Shown: positions 1 to 7,911 of the stretch, one piece after another
Layout: each line of letters starts with the position of its first letter
How positions within the stretch are numbered: position 1 is the stretch's first letter
NCBI GenBank assembly: GCA_001304995.1
Contig: BBZU01000021.1
Coordinates: 1 to 43,711 of the forward strand
Direction: 5' to 3'
Length of the DNA stretch: 43,711 bases
Origin: Clostridia bacterium UC5.1-1D10
Lineage (GTDB): Bacteria > Bacillota > Clostridia > Lachnospirales > Anaerotignaceae
The notes under the pieces: model-generated
Told to the model about the DNA's origin: nothing
Database searches by the model: none
Seen by the model: the letters and a program-made list of their open reading frames with translations, nothing else
Translations under genes and position numbers: made by a program

Positions 1-29
1 CCGAATTTTATCCCTTCGGGGTTTTTTTT
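1..29 (+). terminator. Terminator of a gene left of the window
   Basis: CCGAA and TTCGG form a short stem that is followed by a run of T. The gene it would end lies outside the window. The next 30 bases are almost pure A then T and hold nothing recognisable. Confidence 0.5.
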
Positions 30-67
30 ATGTAAAAAAAAAAAAATTTTTTTATTTTTGCTTTTTT

Positions 68-96
68 TCAGACTTTTTCAAGGGATGAATCGTCTA
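68..96 (+). promoter_or_regulatory. Possible ECF-type autoregulatory promoter
   Basis: A -10-like CGTCTA at 91-96 follows TCAGACTTTTT at 68-78. The latter resembles the TGAAACTTTT -35 element used by Bacillus-type ECF sigma factors, with two mismatches. The spacing fits an ECF promoter. It lies directly before the sigma gene, as expected for self-activation. The assignment rests on resemblance only. Confidence 0.4.
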
Positions 97-140
97 TATA
101 ACAGAAAGGCAAACAAGCGCAGGCGATGGAGGTATGAAGT

Positions 141-638
141 ATGAGCCAAAATCAAAAAGAAGCGTTGGCTGCGTACCTGATAGCCAACCAAGAAAAATTT
201 TACCGCCTTGCTTTTTCATATGTACGCAGTCAGGAAGCCGCGTTGGATATTGTGCAGAACGCAGTGGTGAAAGGACTGGAACATGCGGAAAGCATTCGGG
301 AAATGGCATATATCAAGACTTGGTTCTATCGGATCTTAGTGAACGAAAGTCTTTCTTATATGAAAAAATATGGACGGGAAGTACCCTTGGAACCAGAACA
401 GATGCGGGAAATCCCTGATAGCTCAAAGGAGGAATGGCAGGAAGAGAGTGAAATGTACCAAGCGGTCATGGGGCTGCCGGAAGAGATGAAAACGGTGGTT
501 GTGCTGCGGTTTTATGAGGACATGACATTAGCAGAGATCGCTGAGGTAACAGGCATCAGCCTGAGCCAAGTGAAATATCGGCTGTACACTGGACTGGAAA
601 AACTGCGGCAGCAATGTTATGGGGAGGTGGCAACATGA
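141..638 (+). CDS. ECF RNA polymerase sigma factor (SigV-like)
   Basis: This 165-residue protein has the size and two-domain layout of group 4 sigma factors. Region 2 lies at about residues 19-80 and ends in the WFYRILVNESLSYMKK segment that contacts the -10 element. Region 4 lies at about 105-155, with the helix-turn-helix core TLAEIAEVTGISLSQVKYRL. It would direct RNA polymerase to a small stress regulon. ATG 141 follows GATGGAGG at a good distance. The stop overlaps the next start as ATGA, so the downstream anti-sigma gene is translationally coupled. Because that partner carries an RsiV-like extracellular domain, a SigV-type role in sensing lysozyme or wall damage is a reasonable inference. 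The signal itself is not shown by the sequence. Confidence 0.9.
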   Translation: MSQNQKEALAAYLIANQEKFYRLAFSYVRSQEAALDIVQNAVVKGLEHAESIREMAYIKTWFYRILVNESLSYMKKYGREVPLEPEQMREIPDSSKEEWQEESEMYQAVMGLPEEMKTVVVLRFYEDMTLAEIAEVTGISLSQVKYRLYTGLEKLRQQCYGEVAT

Positions 639-1560
639 AAGCAAAAGATTTGGAGGAACGGCTGCTGGATACCAAAAAGATTTATGAGCAGATTGAGATT
701 CCGGCCGAATTAAACGAGAGAATGCGGCTGGCATTAGGAGAGATGAGCAAAGTAACAGAAGATAAAGAAGAGAAGCCAGAAGTGACCCAGACAAGACGAG
801 ATGAGAAAAGGGTGAGTCATATGAAGAGAAGATGGAATTGGAAAAAACAACAGGTTTGGTAGCAGCATGTGCAGTATTTTGCTTTACGGCTGGATTGAAC
901 ATCAGCCCCACATTTGCCACCGATATGCAGGCAAATCCCGTTTTGGGCGGCATTTCCCGTGTACTCACATTCCGCAGCTATGAAATATCCGATGGGGATA
1001 AGACCATTTCCACAGAAATTCCACAGGTGGATGGTGCGGAAGAAGGAAATTCCAAAGATGTCAATGAGCAGATCCAGAAGATCGTAGCGGACTACGAAGC
1101 AAAGGCCGCAGAAGACATTGAAGCGTATAAAGAAGCTTTTCTGGCAACAGGCGGCACAGAAGAAGAGTTTGAGGCAAAGAATATCAAAGTCAATGTGGAT
1201 TATGAAGTGAAGTGCGAAACAGAAGATACACTTTCTCTGGTATTGACCGGATATGAGGACTGGAACGCATCCACAGTGGTGACAGAATACTACAACATCA
1301 ATCTGAAAGACAACAGCGAAATCACACTGGAAGATCTGCTGGGCCCTGATTATATCAACATTGCTAATGAAAGTATCAAGGCGCAGATCGCCTCAGATAG
1401 CAGCGGACTGTATTTCGATGAAGAAATGGGCGGTTTTACCACCATTACACCGGAAACAAACTTCTATATCAACGAAGCTGGCAATCCTGTCATCGTTTTC
1501 CAGAAATACGAAATTGCGGCAGGTGCAGCAGGTATGCCGGAATTTGAAATCACAAAATAA
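635..1560 (+). CDS. RsiV-like anti-sigma factor, interrupted by a one-base deletion
   Basis: After restoring one A in the run at 842-847, this gene encodes about 308 residues. A cytoplasmic anti-sigma segment (about 1-70) is followed by one membrane helix (about 74-92) and an extracellular DUF4163/DUF3298-type domain. RsiV proteins of this build hold their sigma factor at the membrane and are cleaved when lysozyme binds outside. As written, the first frame stops right after the WNWKK motif and the second frame carries the rest. The paralogue at 1635 has seven A at the same site and reads through, which pinpoints the lesion. A phase-variable on/off switch is possible, but a sequencing error is more likely given similar indels elsewhere in the window. 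The start overlaps the sigma stop by four bases. Confidence 0.8.
1303..1560 (+). repeat. 258-bp direct repeat, copy A (RsiV C-terminus)
   Basis: The last 258 bases of the first RsiV-like gene align without gaps to 2091-2348. Most differences are synonymous. The near identity of this part, against a diverged middle, suggests recent duplication or gene conversion limited to the 3' end. Confidence 0.85.
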
Positions 1561-1634
1561 ATTTCCAGAATGAAAAGAATAGGGCGGTATAGGAAGAGTT
1601 TAGAAATAGAAAGATCAGAGGAAAGGTGATTGAG

Positions 1635-2348
1635 ATGAAAAAATATTGGAATTGGAAAAAAACAACTGGTTTGATGATGGCATGTGCAGTAATTTGCGGC
1701 ACAACAGGCATTGCATTAGCAGAAGAAAAACAGGACGACAAGGCTTCTGCTGTGGAAACAGTGCGCACCTATGAAGGTGATGAGGGTGACATGACACTGC
1801 GCATCAATGTACCACAGGTAATGGGGAAAGAAGGATATGTAGCGGAAATCAATGATAAGATTTTGGACTTGACGACAGATTACGAAGCAAGAGCTGACTG
1901 GGAAGTTGCCCAGTATAAAGATGCCTTTTTGGCAACAGGCGGCAAGGAAAAAGAATTTGCGGATAAGGACATTCAGGTGTATGTGGACTATGATGTGAAA
2001 TCTGAAACAAAGGATCAGGTATCTTTTGTCCTGAAAGCATATAATAATATGGTCAGCGCTGATTACATTTATGAATGCTTCAATGTGGATCTGAAAGACA
2101 ACAGCGAAATCACACTGGAAGAACTGCTGGGGCCTGATTATATCGACATTGCCAACGAAAGCATCAAAAAACAGATCGCCGCAGACGACAGCGGACTGTA
2201 CTTCGATGAAGAAATGGGCGGTTTTACCACCATTACACCGGAAACAAAATTTTATATCAATGAAGCAGGCAATCCCGTCATTGTTTTCCAGAAATATGAA
2301 ATCGCAGCAGGTGCTGCAGGTATGCCGGAATTTGAAATCGTAAAATAA
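1635..2348 (+). CDS. Secreted RsiV/DUF3298-like protein lacking the anti-sigma domain
   Basis: This protein of about 237 residues is a tandem paralogue of the preceding gene. It begins at the conserved WNWKK-TTG motif just before the membrane helix, so it has lost the whole cytoplasmic sigma-binding segment. The N-terminal hydrophobic stretch (about residues 10-27, ending in ALA-E) now looks like a cleavable signal peptide. The mature part is the RsiV-like extracellular domain. ATG 1635 is preferred over GTG 1626 because AAAGGTG lies at the right distance from it. If the family function holds, the product could bind lysozyme or a similar ligand outside the cell without controlling a sigma factor. 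That is an inference. The gene is followed by a terminator. Confidence 0.8.
   Translation: MKKYWNWKKTTGLMMACAVICGTTGIALAEEKQDDKASAVETVRTYEGDEGDMTLRINVPQVMGKEGYVAEINDKILDLTTDYEARADWEVAQYKDAFLATGGKEKEFADKDIQVYVDYDVKSETKDQVSFVLKAYNNMVSADYIYECFNVDLKDNSEITLEELLGPDYIDIANESIKKQIAADDSGLYFDEEMGGFTTITPETKFYINEAGNPVIVFQKYEIAAGAAGMPEFEIVK
2091..2348 (+). repeat. 258-bp direct repeat, copy B
   Basis: This is the partner of 1303-1560. The two copies are the same length up to and including the stop codon. Confidence 0.85.
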
Positions 2349-2365
2349 CGGATTTTGGTTGCAAC

Positions 2366-2403
2366 GCGCAGAGAAGCAGAAAGATCGTTTCTCTGCGCTT
2401 TTG
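2366..2403 (+). terminator. Rho-independent terminator of the sigma/anti-sigma operon
   Basis: GCGCAGAGAA and TTCTCTGCGC form a perfect 10-bp stem with TTTT on the 3' side. Confidence 0.85.
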
Positions 2404-2460
2404 CAAAACAAAAAAATATCTTAAGGATTTACAAGAAAATCTTACAAAAGAAGTGCATCT

Positions 2461-2489
2461 GTGTACAAAAGTATTTTCTTTGCTATAAT
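2461..2489 (+). promoter_or_regulatory. Extended -10 promoter for the repeat lipoprotein
   Basis: A perfect TATAAT at 2484-2489 is preceded by TGC, giving an extended -10. The -35 region (2461-2466, GTGTAC) is poor. Confidence 0.6.
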
Positions 2490-2578
2490 GAAAAAAAGAA
2501 AAGGAAATATAGCATCGGGGCATCAGTCTGAGAGATTAGATGAGAGTTGCAGTAACGAGGTAAAAGGAGGATGTTACT

Positions 2579-3487
2579 ATGAAGAAGATGAGAAACATTT
2601 TTGCAGCAGCAATGGTGCTGGTAATGGCTGCGACGATGACAGGCTGTACGACACAGCAGGCTCCAGAAACAGAACAGACAAATACGGCGCAGACAGAAGA
2701 ACCAAACATGCGTACAGTATTGCAGCTGGGCGCTTCCCGGTATGAAGTTTCTTTCCGCGTTCCTTCTGACTTGGCAGAATATTTGAGTTTGACCACATTC
2801 CCGGAGGACACTGCGGCAGCCAATATTCTCTTTACCAAAGGCGATCAGGATGGGAATATTGGGAGATTGGTGATTTATGACGCGGCCGAATATGATGCCA
2901 TGAAAAATGAAAACCTGCCACTGGAAACCGAAATGCTGCGGGATGAGGAAAACGGCGTTGTCCTTGCCTATAATGGGCCACAGGATTCCGTTTTTGAACC
3001 AGGTACAGAAGAAGCAAATCTGGTGCAGCAGTATCAGAATGCAGCACAGGATACTCTGGGCAGTCTGAAATTGGAAAAAATCAGTGGTCTGCCGGCAGAA
3101 CCAAACATGGATACCGTATTGCAGCTGGGTGAACAGCGTTACGCTATCTCCTTCAGTGTACCGGATAATCTGGTGGAATATCTGAGTTTTGAACCATATT
3201 CCGAATATGACAACACTGCAACCATCCAGTTCAAAAAAGGCGATAAGGTAGGCAACATTGGCAGTATTGTACTGTATACCACCAGTGAATATGATGATCT
3301 GAAAACCCAGGAAGTACCTCTGGAAACAGAAGTGCTGCGGGATGAAGAAAACAGCTATGTACTGGCTTATGGCGGCATGCAGGATTCTGTATTTGAGCCG
3401 GGCACAGAAGAAGCGGATCTGGTATTGCAGTATCATAACGCAGTAGCGGATGTACTGAAGACCATCAAAGTGGAAAAAAGTGCCTGA
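2579..3487 (+). CDS. Lipoprotein of unknown function with two tandem repeats
   Basis: This 302-residue protein has a lipoprotein signal peptide with lipobox MTGC (Cys23), so it should be anchored on the outer face of the membrane. The mature part is an internal duplication. Unit 1 spans about residues 42-165 and unit 2 about 174-300. Each begins EPNM-TVLQLG, contains PLETE-LRDEEN and ends near QDSVFEPGTEEA-LV-QYHN-like text. No catalytic motif or known domain was recognised, so no function is assigned. A perfect AAAGGAGG supports ATG 2579. It has its own promoter and terminator and so appears to be a single-gene unit beside the RsiV locus. Confidence 0.8.
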   Translation: MKKMRNIFAAAMVLVMAATMTGCTTQQAPETEQTNTAQTEEPNMRTVLQLGASRYEVSFRVPSDLAEYLSLTTFPEDTAAANILFTKGDQDGNIGRLVIYDAAEYDAMKNENLPLETEMLRDEENGVVLAYNGPQDSVFEPGTEEANLVQQYQNAAQDTLGSLKLEKISGLPAEPNMDTVLQLGEQRYAISFSVPDNLVEYLSFEPYSEYDNTATIQFKKGDKVGNIGSIVLYTTSEYDDLKTQEVPLETEVLRDEENSYVLAYGGMQDSVFEPGTEEADLVLQYHNAVADVLKTIKVEKSA

Positions 3488-3551
3488 TGGGAATGAATGA
3501 GAAAGCAAGTGTATAGAACATCTTATAAAATTGGACTTTAAATAAAAAAAG

Positions 3552-3591
3552 AGCACGGAATCAATGGAATTTGATTTCGTGCTTATTTTTT
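3552..3591 (+). terminator. Rho-independent terminator of the lipoprotein gene
   Basis: AGCACGGAATCAA pairs with TTGATTTCGTGCT (one G-T), followed by a T-rich tract. Confidence 0.85.
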
Positions 3592-3598
3592 GGGAAAC

Positions 3599-3628
3599 AA
3601 AAAAAGTGAGTTTGCACTCACTTTTTTT
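3599..3628 (-). terminator. Terminator of the ferredoxin gene, probably bidirectional
   Basis: AGTGAGT-ttgc-ACTCACT is flanked by A-runs on one side and T-runs on the other. It can therefore stop transcription from both strands. Confidence 0.8.
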
Positions 3629-3638
3629 ATAGTTGAAA

Positions 3639-3809
3639 TTATTCAGCTTTGATTGCGCCTGTAGGGCAAGCACCAGCACATGTACCGCAGTCGATACATT
3701 CAGCAGCGTTGATTTCGTAAACGCCACCAGCTTCGTGGATGCAACCTGTAGGACATTCGCCAGCGCAAGCGCCGCAACCGATGCATTCGGGTCCGATTTT
3801 GTGAGCCAT
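3639..3809 (-). CDS. 2[4Fe-4S] ferredoxin
   Basis: This 56-residue clostridial-type ferredoxin has two CxxCxxCxxxCP cluster motifs, with ligands C9/C12/C15 and C48, and C38/C41/C44 and C19 in the usual crossed pattern. It is a soluble low-potential one-electron carrier for anaerobic redox enzymes such as hydrogenases, pyruvate:ferredoxin oxidoreductase and bifurcating flavoenzymes. ATG 3809 is chosen because it gives the standard MAHKI start and has GGAGGT upstream. An in-frame earlier Met would add seven unusual residues. A promoter lies at 3842-3870 and a terminator follows the stop, so the gene is monocistronic. Confidence 0.95.
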   Translation of the reverse strand: MAHKIGPECIGCGACAGECPTGCIHEAGGVYEINAAECIDCGTCAGACPTGAIKAE

Positions 3810-3841
3810 TGGATACACCTCCTTTATCATTCTACAAACCT

Positions 3842-3870
3842 ATTTTATATCAAAAGTTCGTATTGTGCAA
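3842..3870 (-). promoter_or_regulatory. Promoter of the ferredoxin gene
   Basis: On the minus strand, TTGCAC (3870-3865) and TAAAAT (3847-3842) are separated by exactly 17 bases, about 35 bases ahead of the start codon. Confidence 0.65.
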
Positions 3871-4003
3871 GGAATATTTGCGAAATTTGGTATAAAAATA
3901 GATGCATCAGGAAACAAAGAGGCGGGATATACCGGAAAATGGGCATTTGCAGCAAAAAATCATTTGATATAATTTTTAGTATCTGGGTTTATCCGTACAA
4001 AAG

Positions 4004-4543
4004 TCAGTCCAGACGGCCTTCTTTGGCCAATGCAGCGTCTTGTGCTTCCAGATCACGTTTGAAGATTTGATATTCCTTGGCGGAGTCTCGGATATCTGCA
4101 TACTCTGCATCGGTGATGGGACGAACAACCCGAGCAGGGAACCCATAGACCATACTGCCGGGAGGTACGATCATATTACGGCGGATGAGCGCTCCGGCAC
4201 CGATGAAACTGTTTTCTCCGATAACTGCGCCATCCTGTACAATGGCTCCCATACCTACCAGTACGTTATCGCAGATGGTACAAGCGTGGATGATCGCATT
4301 GTGCCCAATGGTGACGCCGCTTCCAATATGAACATCCTTGTCCCATTCAATATGGATGGTACTGTTTTCCTGTAAATTGGTATTATCTCCGATGGTTACC
4401 TGGTGGTGTTCGGCGCGGATCACTACGCCGGGATAGGCGATGACATTTTCACCCAAGATCACATTGCCAATGATGGTGGCGGTGGGGAAGATATAACAGG
4501 AATCTGGTATTTGTGGTGTATGGTTTTGAAACTTGCGAATCAT
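4004..4543 (-). CDS. Gamma-carbonic-anhydrase-like hexapeptide-repeat protein
   Basis: This 179-residue left-handed beta-helix protein belongs to the PaaY/YrdA/CaiE group. Repeated [IV]GxN/[IV]GxG hexapeptides run from about residue 20 to 140. Metal-binding histidines typical of the family are visible in the STIHIEW and GHNAIIH segments. Members bind zinc or another metal at subunit interfaces of a trimer. Some have carbonic anhydrase activity, but many have no proven substrate, so the exact reaction is open. GGAGGAT lies just before ATG 4543. The gene diverges from znuA across a short promoter region. Confidence 0.85.
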   Translation of the reverse strand: MIRKFQNHTPQIPDSCYIFPTATIIGNVILGENVIAYPGVVIRAEHHQVTIGDNTNLQENSTIHIEWDKDVHIGSGVTIGHNAIIHACTICDNVLVGMGAIVQDGAVIGENSFIGAGALIRRNMIVPPGSMVYGFPARVVRPITDAEYADIRDSAKEYQIFKRDLEAQDAALAKEGRLD

Positions 4544-4599
4544 GAAAAATCCTCCGGTTCTTTATAGATTGATACTTTTATCATATCAGAAAAAACGGC

Positions 4600-4628
4600 T
4601 TGACAAGTGGGAACAAAGGGCATACAAT
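4600..4628 (+). promoter_or_regulatory. Promoter of the metal-importer operon
   Basis: Perfect TTGACA at 4600-4605 and TACAAT at 4623-4628 are separated by 17 bases. Confidence 0.8.
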
Positions 4629-4633
4629 CATTT

Positions 4634-4648
4634 TGCAACTGAATTGCA
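4634..4648 (+). promoter_or_regulatory. Candidate metalloregulator operator
   Basis: The perfect inverted repeat TGCAA-N5-TTGCA lies a few bases after the -10 box, about at the transcription start. Its position suits a repressor of the importer operon. It does not match the usual Zur or AdcR consensus, so the protein that binds it is unknown. Confidence 0.35.
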
Positions 4649-4672
4649 TTTAGAATGGAGAGGAGATGCCAT

Positions 4673-5600
4673 ATGAAAAAGATTTTTGGCTTTTTGTTTG
4701 GCTGCGGCAATGGTTTTGGGCGGCTGCGGCAAAGGAACTGAAAATACATCGGGAGAAACAGCACAGGCAGACGGTTTGACTGTTGTGACCAGCTTTTATC
4801 CTGTTTATCTGTTGGCGGCAAATGTGACAGATGGTGTGGAAGGCGTGACGCTGAAAAATATGACACAGCCTCAGACAGGCTGCCTCCACGACTACGAATT
4901 GACAACAGAAGATATGAAAACACTGGAAGGTGCAGATGTGCTGTTCATCAACGGTCTGGGCATGGAAAGCTTTATGGATAAGGTTATGGGACAGTATCCC
5001 GACCTGTTTATTGTAGATACATCTACTGGTTCTGTGACACTGGCAGGCGACGATCATGGTCACGCCCATGAAGGGGAAGAAGATGGCGAAGAAGAAGTGA
5101 ACGCACACATCTGGCTGAATCCATCCAATGGGGTGAAGCAGGCAGAAGTGATTTGTGACGCTCTTTCTCAGGCAGACCCTGCTAATGCAGACAAGTATGC
5201 GGCAAACACTGCTACTTTCTCAGAAAGCATGGAAAGCGTTATTGCACAGGCGGAAGCCATCAATGCGGCACCTGGCACAGAAGTGGCAGTATTCCATGAA
5301 GGGTTCCCTTATCTGACAGATCTGTGTGGTCTGGAAGTAGGCGTTGGCATTTATGCTGACGAAAACGAAGAACCTTCCGCAAAAGAAATGGCAGAAGCGG
5401 CAGAAGAAATCAAAGAGGACGGCATTAAACTGCTGTTGGCGGCAGATGATGCAGGTATGAAATATGCGGAAACACTGGCGGCGGAAACAGGGGCAACGGT
5501 GGTAGAACTGAATCCCATCACTTCCGGCGAGCTGAACAAAGACGTATATCGTCTGGGAATGGAACGGAATTTGCAGATTTTGACAGAGGCATTGTCATAA
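4673..5600 (+). CDS. znuA: Zinc/manganese ABC transporter substrate-binding lipoprotein, frameshifted in the signal peptide
   Basis: This is a cluster A-I (TroA/ZnuA) metal-binding protein of about 308 residues. The lipobox VLGGC would give a lipid-anchored protein that captures Zn(II), or possibly Mn(II), outside the cell. Metal-site signs are an early His in the LHDYEL segment, a His/acid-rich loop (GDDHGHAHEGEEDGEEEV), the AHIWLNP motif and an FHEGFPYL histidine. The His-rich loop favours zinc. ATG 4673 has AGGAGAT before it but is out of frame with the body. Removing one base from the A-run at 4676-4680 or the T-run at 4683-4687 restores a normal signal peptide. An in-frame TTG at 4686 would cut off the charged n-region. 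The ATPase and permease genes follow at once. Confidence 0.85.
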
Positions 5601-5621
5601 GATACGAAAGAAGGAACGAAC

Positions 5622-6374
5622 ATGCAGACACACAACAGCTGTGGGCTATGCAGCATTACCTTAAAAGACATACAGGTAGTCAGCGGACAGGACACCCTGT
5701 TGGACAACATCAATTTGCAGTTTCACTGCGGGGAGCTGACAGCTCTTATCGGGAAAAATGGCGCAGGCAAAACTACATTATTAAAAGCCATTTTGGGAGA
5801 GCGACCTTATAAAGGAGAAATCTCCTATCAAGATCACCACGGAGCAAAGATCATACAGCCGAAAATTGGCTATGTGCCTCAGCAGATGGATTTTGACCGT
5901 TCTACGCCTGTAAGCGTTTCAGACTTTATGGCAGCGGCAAGAGGTAAAAGCCCTGTATGGTGGAAAATCGGAAAAAGTGAAAAGAAACAGATACAGGAAA
6001 TGCTGGAAGATATGAACTGCGCTTATCTGGCAGACAGAAGACTAGGTGCGCTCAGCGGCGGGGAACTGCAAAGGGTTCTGCTGGCACTGGCAACCAATCC
6101 TGTACCGGATCTGCTCATTCTGGACGAACCTGTTTCCGGTGTGGATATGGCAGGGTTGGATTTGTTTTACCATCGGGTGACAGAATTGCGGGACAAATAC
6201 CACATGGCCATCCTGCTGGTTTCTCATGACTTGAGCCTGATTCGTCGGTATGCGGATAAAGTAGTTCTGCTGGACAAAACAGTCATTGCACAGGGGGATG
6301 CCGACGAGGTATATGCCACAGACGCATTCCGCAGTGTGTTTGGTTATCTGGAAAAAGAGGAGGGGGAAGTATGA
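5622..6374 (+). CDS. znuC: Metal ABC transporter ATP-binding protein
   Basis: This 250-residue ATPase has all core motifs: Walker A GKNGAGKTT at about 44-52, the signature LSGGE at about 144-148, Walker B LLILDEP at about 164-170 and the H-loop SHD at about 201-203. It supplies energy for uptake of the metal delivered by the lipoprotein encoded 21 bases upstream. AAGGAACG precedes ATG 5622. Its end overlaps the permease start by four bases (ATGA), which argues for one operon and coupled translation. A cysteine pair near the N-terminus (CGLC) is unusual for the family and might bind metal, but this is speculative. Confidence 0.92.
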   Translation: MQTHNSCGLCSITLKDIQVVSGQDTLLDNINLQFHCGELTALIGKNGAGKTTLLKAILGERPYKGEISYQDHHGAKIIQPKIGYVPQQMDFDRSTPVSVSDFMAAARGKSPVWWKIGKSEKKQIQEMLEDMNCAYLADRRLGALSGGELQRVLLALATNPVPDLLILDEPVSGVDMAGLDLFYHRVTELRDKYHMAILLVSHDLSLIRRYADKVVLLDKTVIAQGDADEVYATDAFRSVFGYLEKEEGEV

Positions 6375-7207
6375 GCGTCATTTATGGATTTCTGGAAAGC
6401 CTTCCTCTTTCCATGTTTCAATATGATTTTATGAAGAATGCCTTTCTGGCGGCAGTGCTTATCGCTCCGCTTTTTGCCCTGCTGGGTACCATGGCGGTAA
6501 ACAACAAAATGGCATTTTTCTCCGATGCTCTTGGACACAGTGCTTTTACGGGTATTGGTCTGGGGGTGCTTTTAGGACTGGATAATCCCATTCTTGCTAT
6601 GCTGGCATTCGGGATTTTCCTGAGTCTGGTTATTACAAAGGTAAAAGCGGCCAATATGGCTTCTTCTGATACCATCATTAGTGTGTTTTCTTCATCAGCT
6701 ATGGCGCTGGGCATTGTGATTCTGTCAGGACATGGTGGATTTTCCAAATACTCCGCTTATCTGGTGGGGGATATCCTGACCGTGAGCCAGACAGATCTGC
6801 TGGTACTGTTGTTGGTACTCATTGGGGTATATGTGCTTTGGGCAGTGTTTTATAATCAGCTGCTTTTGCTGAGCATCAACCGTTCTCTGGCTGCCAGCCG
6901 TGGCGTAAGGGTAGTGTTGATGGAAAACATCTTTGTTATCATGGTAGCTGTGGCGGTTATGGTATCCATTCGCGCCATCGGTATTCTGATGATTAACTCC
7001 CTGCTGATTTTGCCTGCGGCTGCCGCAAGAAACGTGACACGCAGCGCAAGAGGATATCACTGGCTGACTACGGGATTTGGTTTGGTATCTGCACTGGCGG
7101 GCTTGACCATTTCTTATTACGGAGATACTTCCGCAGGGGCGACCATGGTACTGACGGCGGCAGTGCTGTTTTTGATTACATATCCTCTTGGAAAATACAG
7201 GAAATAA
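6371..7207 (+). CDS. znuB: Metal ABC transporter permease
   Basis: This 278-residue integral membrane protein of the ABC-3 family has about eight predicted helices, the usual size and layout of ZnuB/MntB/TroC permeases. It forms the channel of the importer with two ATPase subunits. GGAGGGG precedes ATG 6371, which overlaps the ATPase stop. No clear terminator follows. The next gene has its own promoter 13 bases downstream, so some read-through is possible. Confidence 0.92.
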   Translation: MSVIYGFLESLPLSMFQYDFMKNAFLAAVLIAPLFALLGTMAVNNKMAFFSDALGHSAFTGIGLGVLLGLDNPILAMLAFGIFLSLVITKVKAANMASSDTIISVFSSSAMALGIVILSGHGGFSKYSAYLVGDILTVSQTDLLVLLLVLIGVYVLWAVFYNQLLLLSINRSLAASRGVRVVLMENIFVIMVAVAVMVSIRAIGILMINSLLILPAAAARNVTRSARGYHWLTTGFGLVSALAGLTISYYGDTSAGATMVLTAAVLFLITYPLGKYRK

Positions 7208-7219
7208 AAAGCTGCTTTC

Positions 7220-7248
7220 TTGCAATTTGACGCAAAATATGATATGCT
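7220..7248 (+). promoter_or_regulatory. Promoter of the TSCPD gene
   Basis: TTGCAA at 7220-7225 and TATGCT at 7243-7248 have a 17-base spacer. Confidence 0.6.
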
Positions 7249-7294
7249 GTTTTTTAGCGTTTTAGAGAGAATTTTGTAGAAAGAAGGAGAAAAC

Positions 7295-7546
7295 ATGCAT
7301 ATCACATATGAACCCAAGGGCATCTGTGCCAGAAAAGTGGAATTTGATATTGAAGATGGCGTTGTGAAAAACATTTCTTTCCTGGGCGGCTGTGACGGCA
7401 ACCACAAAGGTCTGGCTGCACTGGCAGAAGGCATGACACCGGAAGAAGCTGCAAAAAGAATGCGCGGCATCACCTGCGGCCCCAGAGATACCAGCTGTCC
7501 TGACCAGCTTGCTATCGCTCTGGAAGAATTTTTGAAAAATCAGTAA
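7295..7546 (+). CDS. TSCPD domain-containing protein
   Basis: This 83-residue protein carries the motif that names the family (TSCPDQLAIAL) near its C-terminus. It also has cysteines in GICARK, GGCDGN and ITCGPRDTSC. The same domain is found at the end of some adenosylcobalamin-dependent ribonucleotide reductases. The free-standing form, common in Clostridia, has no established function, and the conserved cysteines suggest a metal or redox role. A good AAGGAG supports ATG 7295. It stands alone, with its own promoter and a hairpin-rich region downstream. Confidence 0.9.
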   Translation: MHITYEPKGICARKVEFDIEDGVVKNISFLGGCDGNHKGLAALAEGMTPEEAAKRMRGITCGPRDTSCPDQLAIALEEFLKNQ

Positions 7547-7568
7547 AAATAAAAAGTAAGTTTTATAT

Positions 7569-7754
7569 CGTTCTAAGAACGCGGAAGGGTTTGGGGAACG
7601 AAGGGTTCTCCAATTTTCATCCGCAGTCGGAATTCATTTCCGACGAGGAAAAGACAAAGTTTTTATGGAACTTTGTCTTTATACATCTGCTTGTTCATCA
7701 AAGCCTTGAATGAAATGAGGCTTTGATGATAGGGGATCGACTTTTCGATACCCT
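7569..7754. other. Gene-free region with six successive hairpins (candidate structured RNA)
   Basis: The 365 bases between the TSCPD gene and rpmG hold no plausible gene. Six stem-loops follow each other: CGTTC-taa-GAACG (7569-7581), GGGGAAC-N5-GTTCTCC (7593-7611) inside an outer GCGGA/TCCGC pair (7581-7624), GTCGGAA-N5-TTCCGAC (7626-7644), a perfect 12-bp stem AAAGACAAAGTT/AACTTTGTCTTT (7650-7680), a perfect 12-bp stem TCATCAAAGCCT/AGGCTTTGATGA (7695-7729) and AGGG-g-ATCGA/TCGAT-a-CCCT (7731-7754). None has a strong T-tract, so simple termination does not explain all of them. No known RNA family was recognised. Confidence 0.6.
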
Positions 7755-7813
7755 AAAAATTTGCCAAATTTTGAGAAAACGGCAGAAAATCAATGTTTTT
7801 TCGAAATTTATGG

Positions 7814-7842
7814 TTGACAGCAAAAAGGACTTGTGATATTCT
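7814..7842 (+). promoter_or_regulatory. Promoter of the rpmG-secE-nusG-rplK-rplA operon
   Basis: Perfect TTGACA (7814-7819), a 17-base spacer and TATTCT (7837-7842) preceded by TGA form a strong extended -10 promoter. Confidence 0.85.
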
Positions 7843-7911
7843 GTTAGGGAAAAGGACGCAAGTCTTTTTTTTATGCAAAAAAGTGAAAATCATCAAATGG
7901 AGGTGGAAGTC

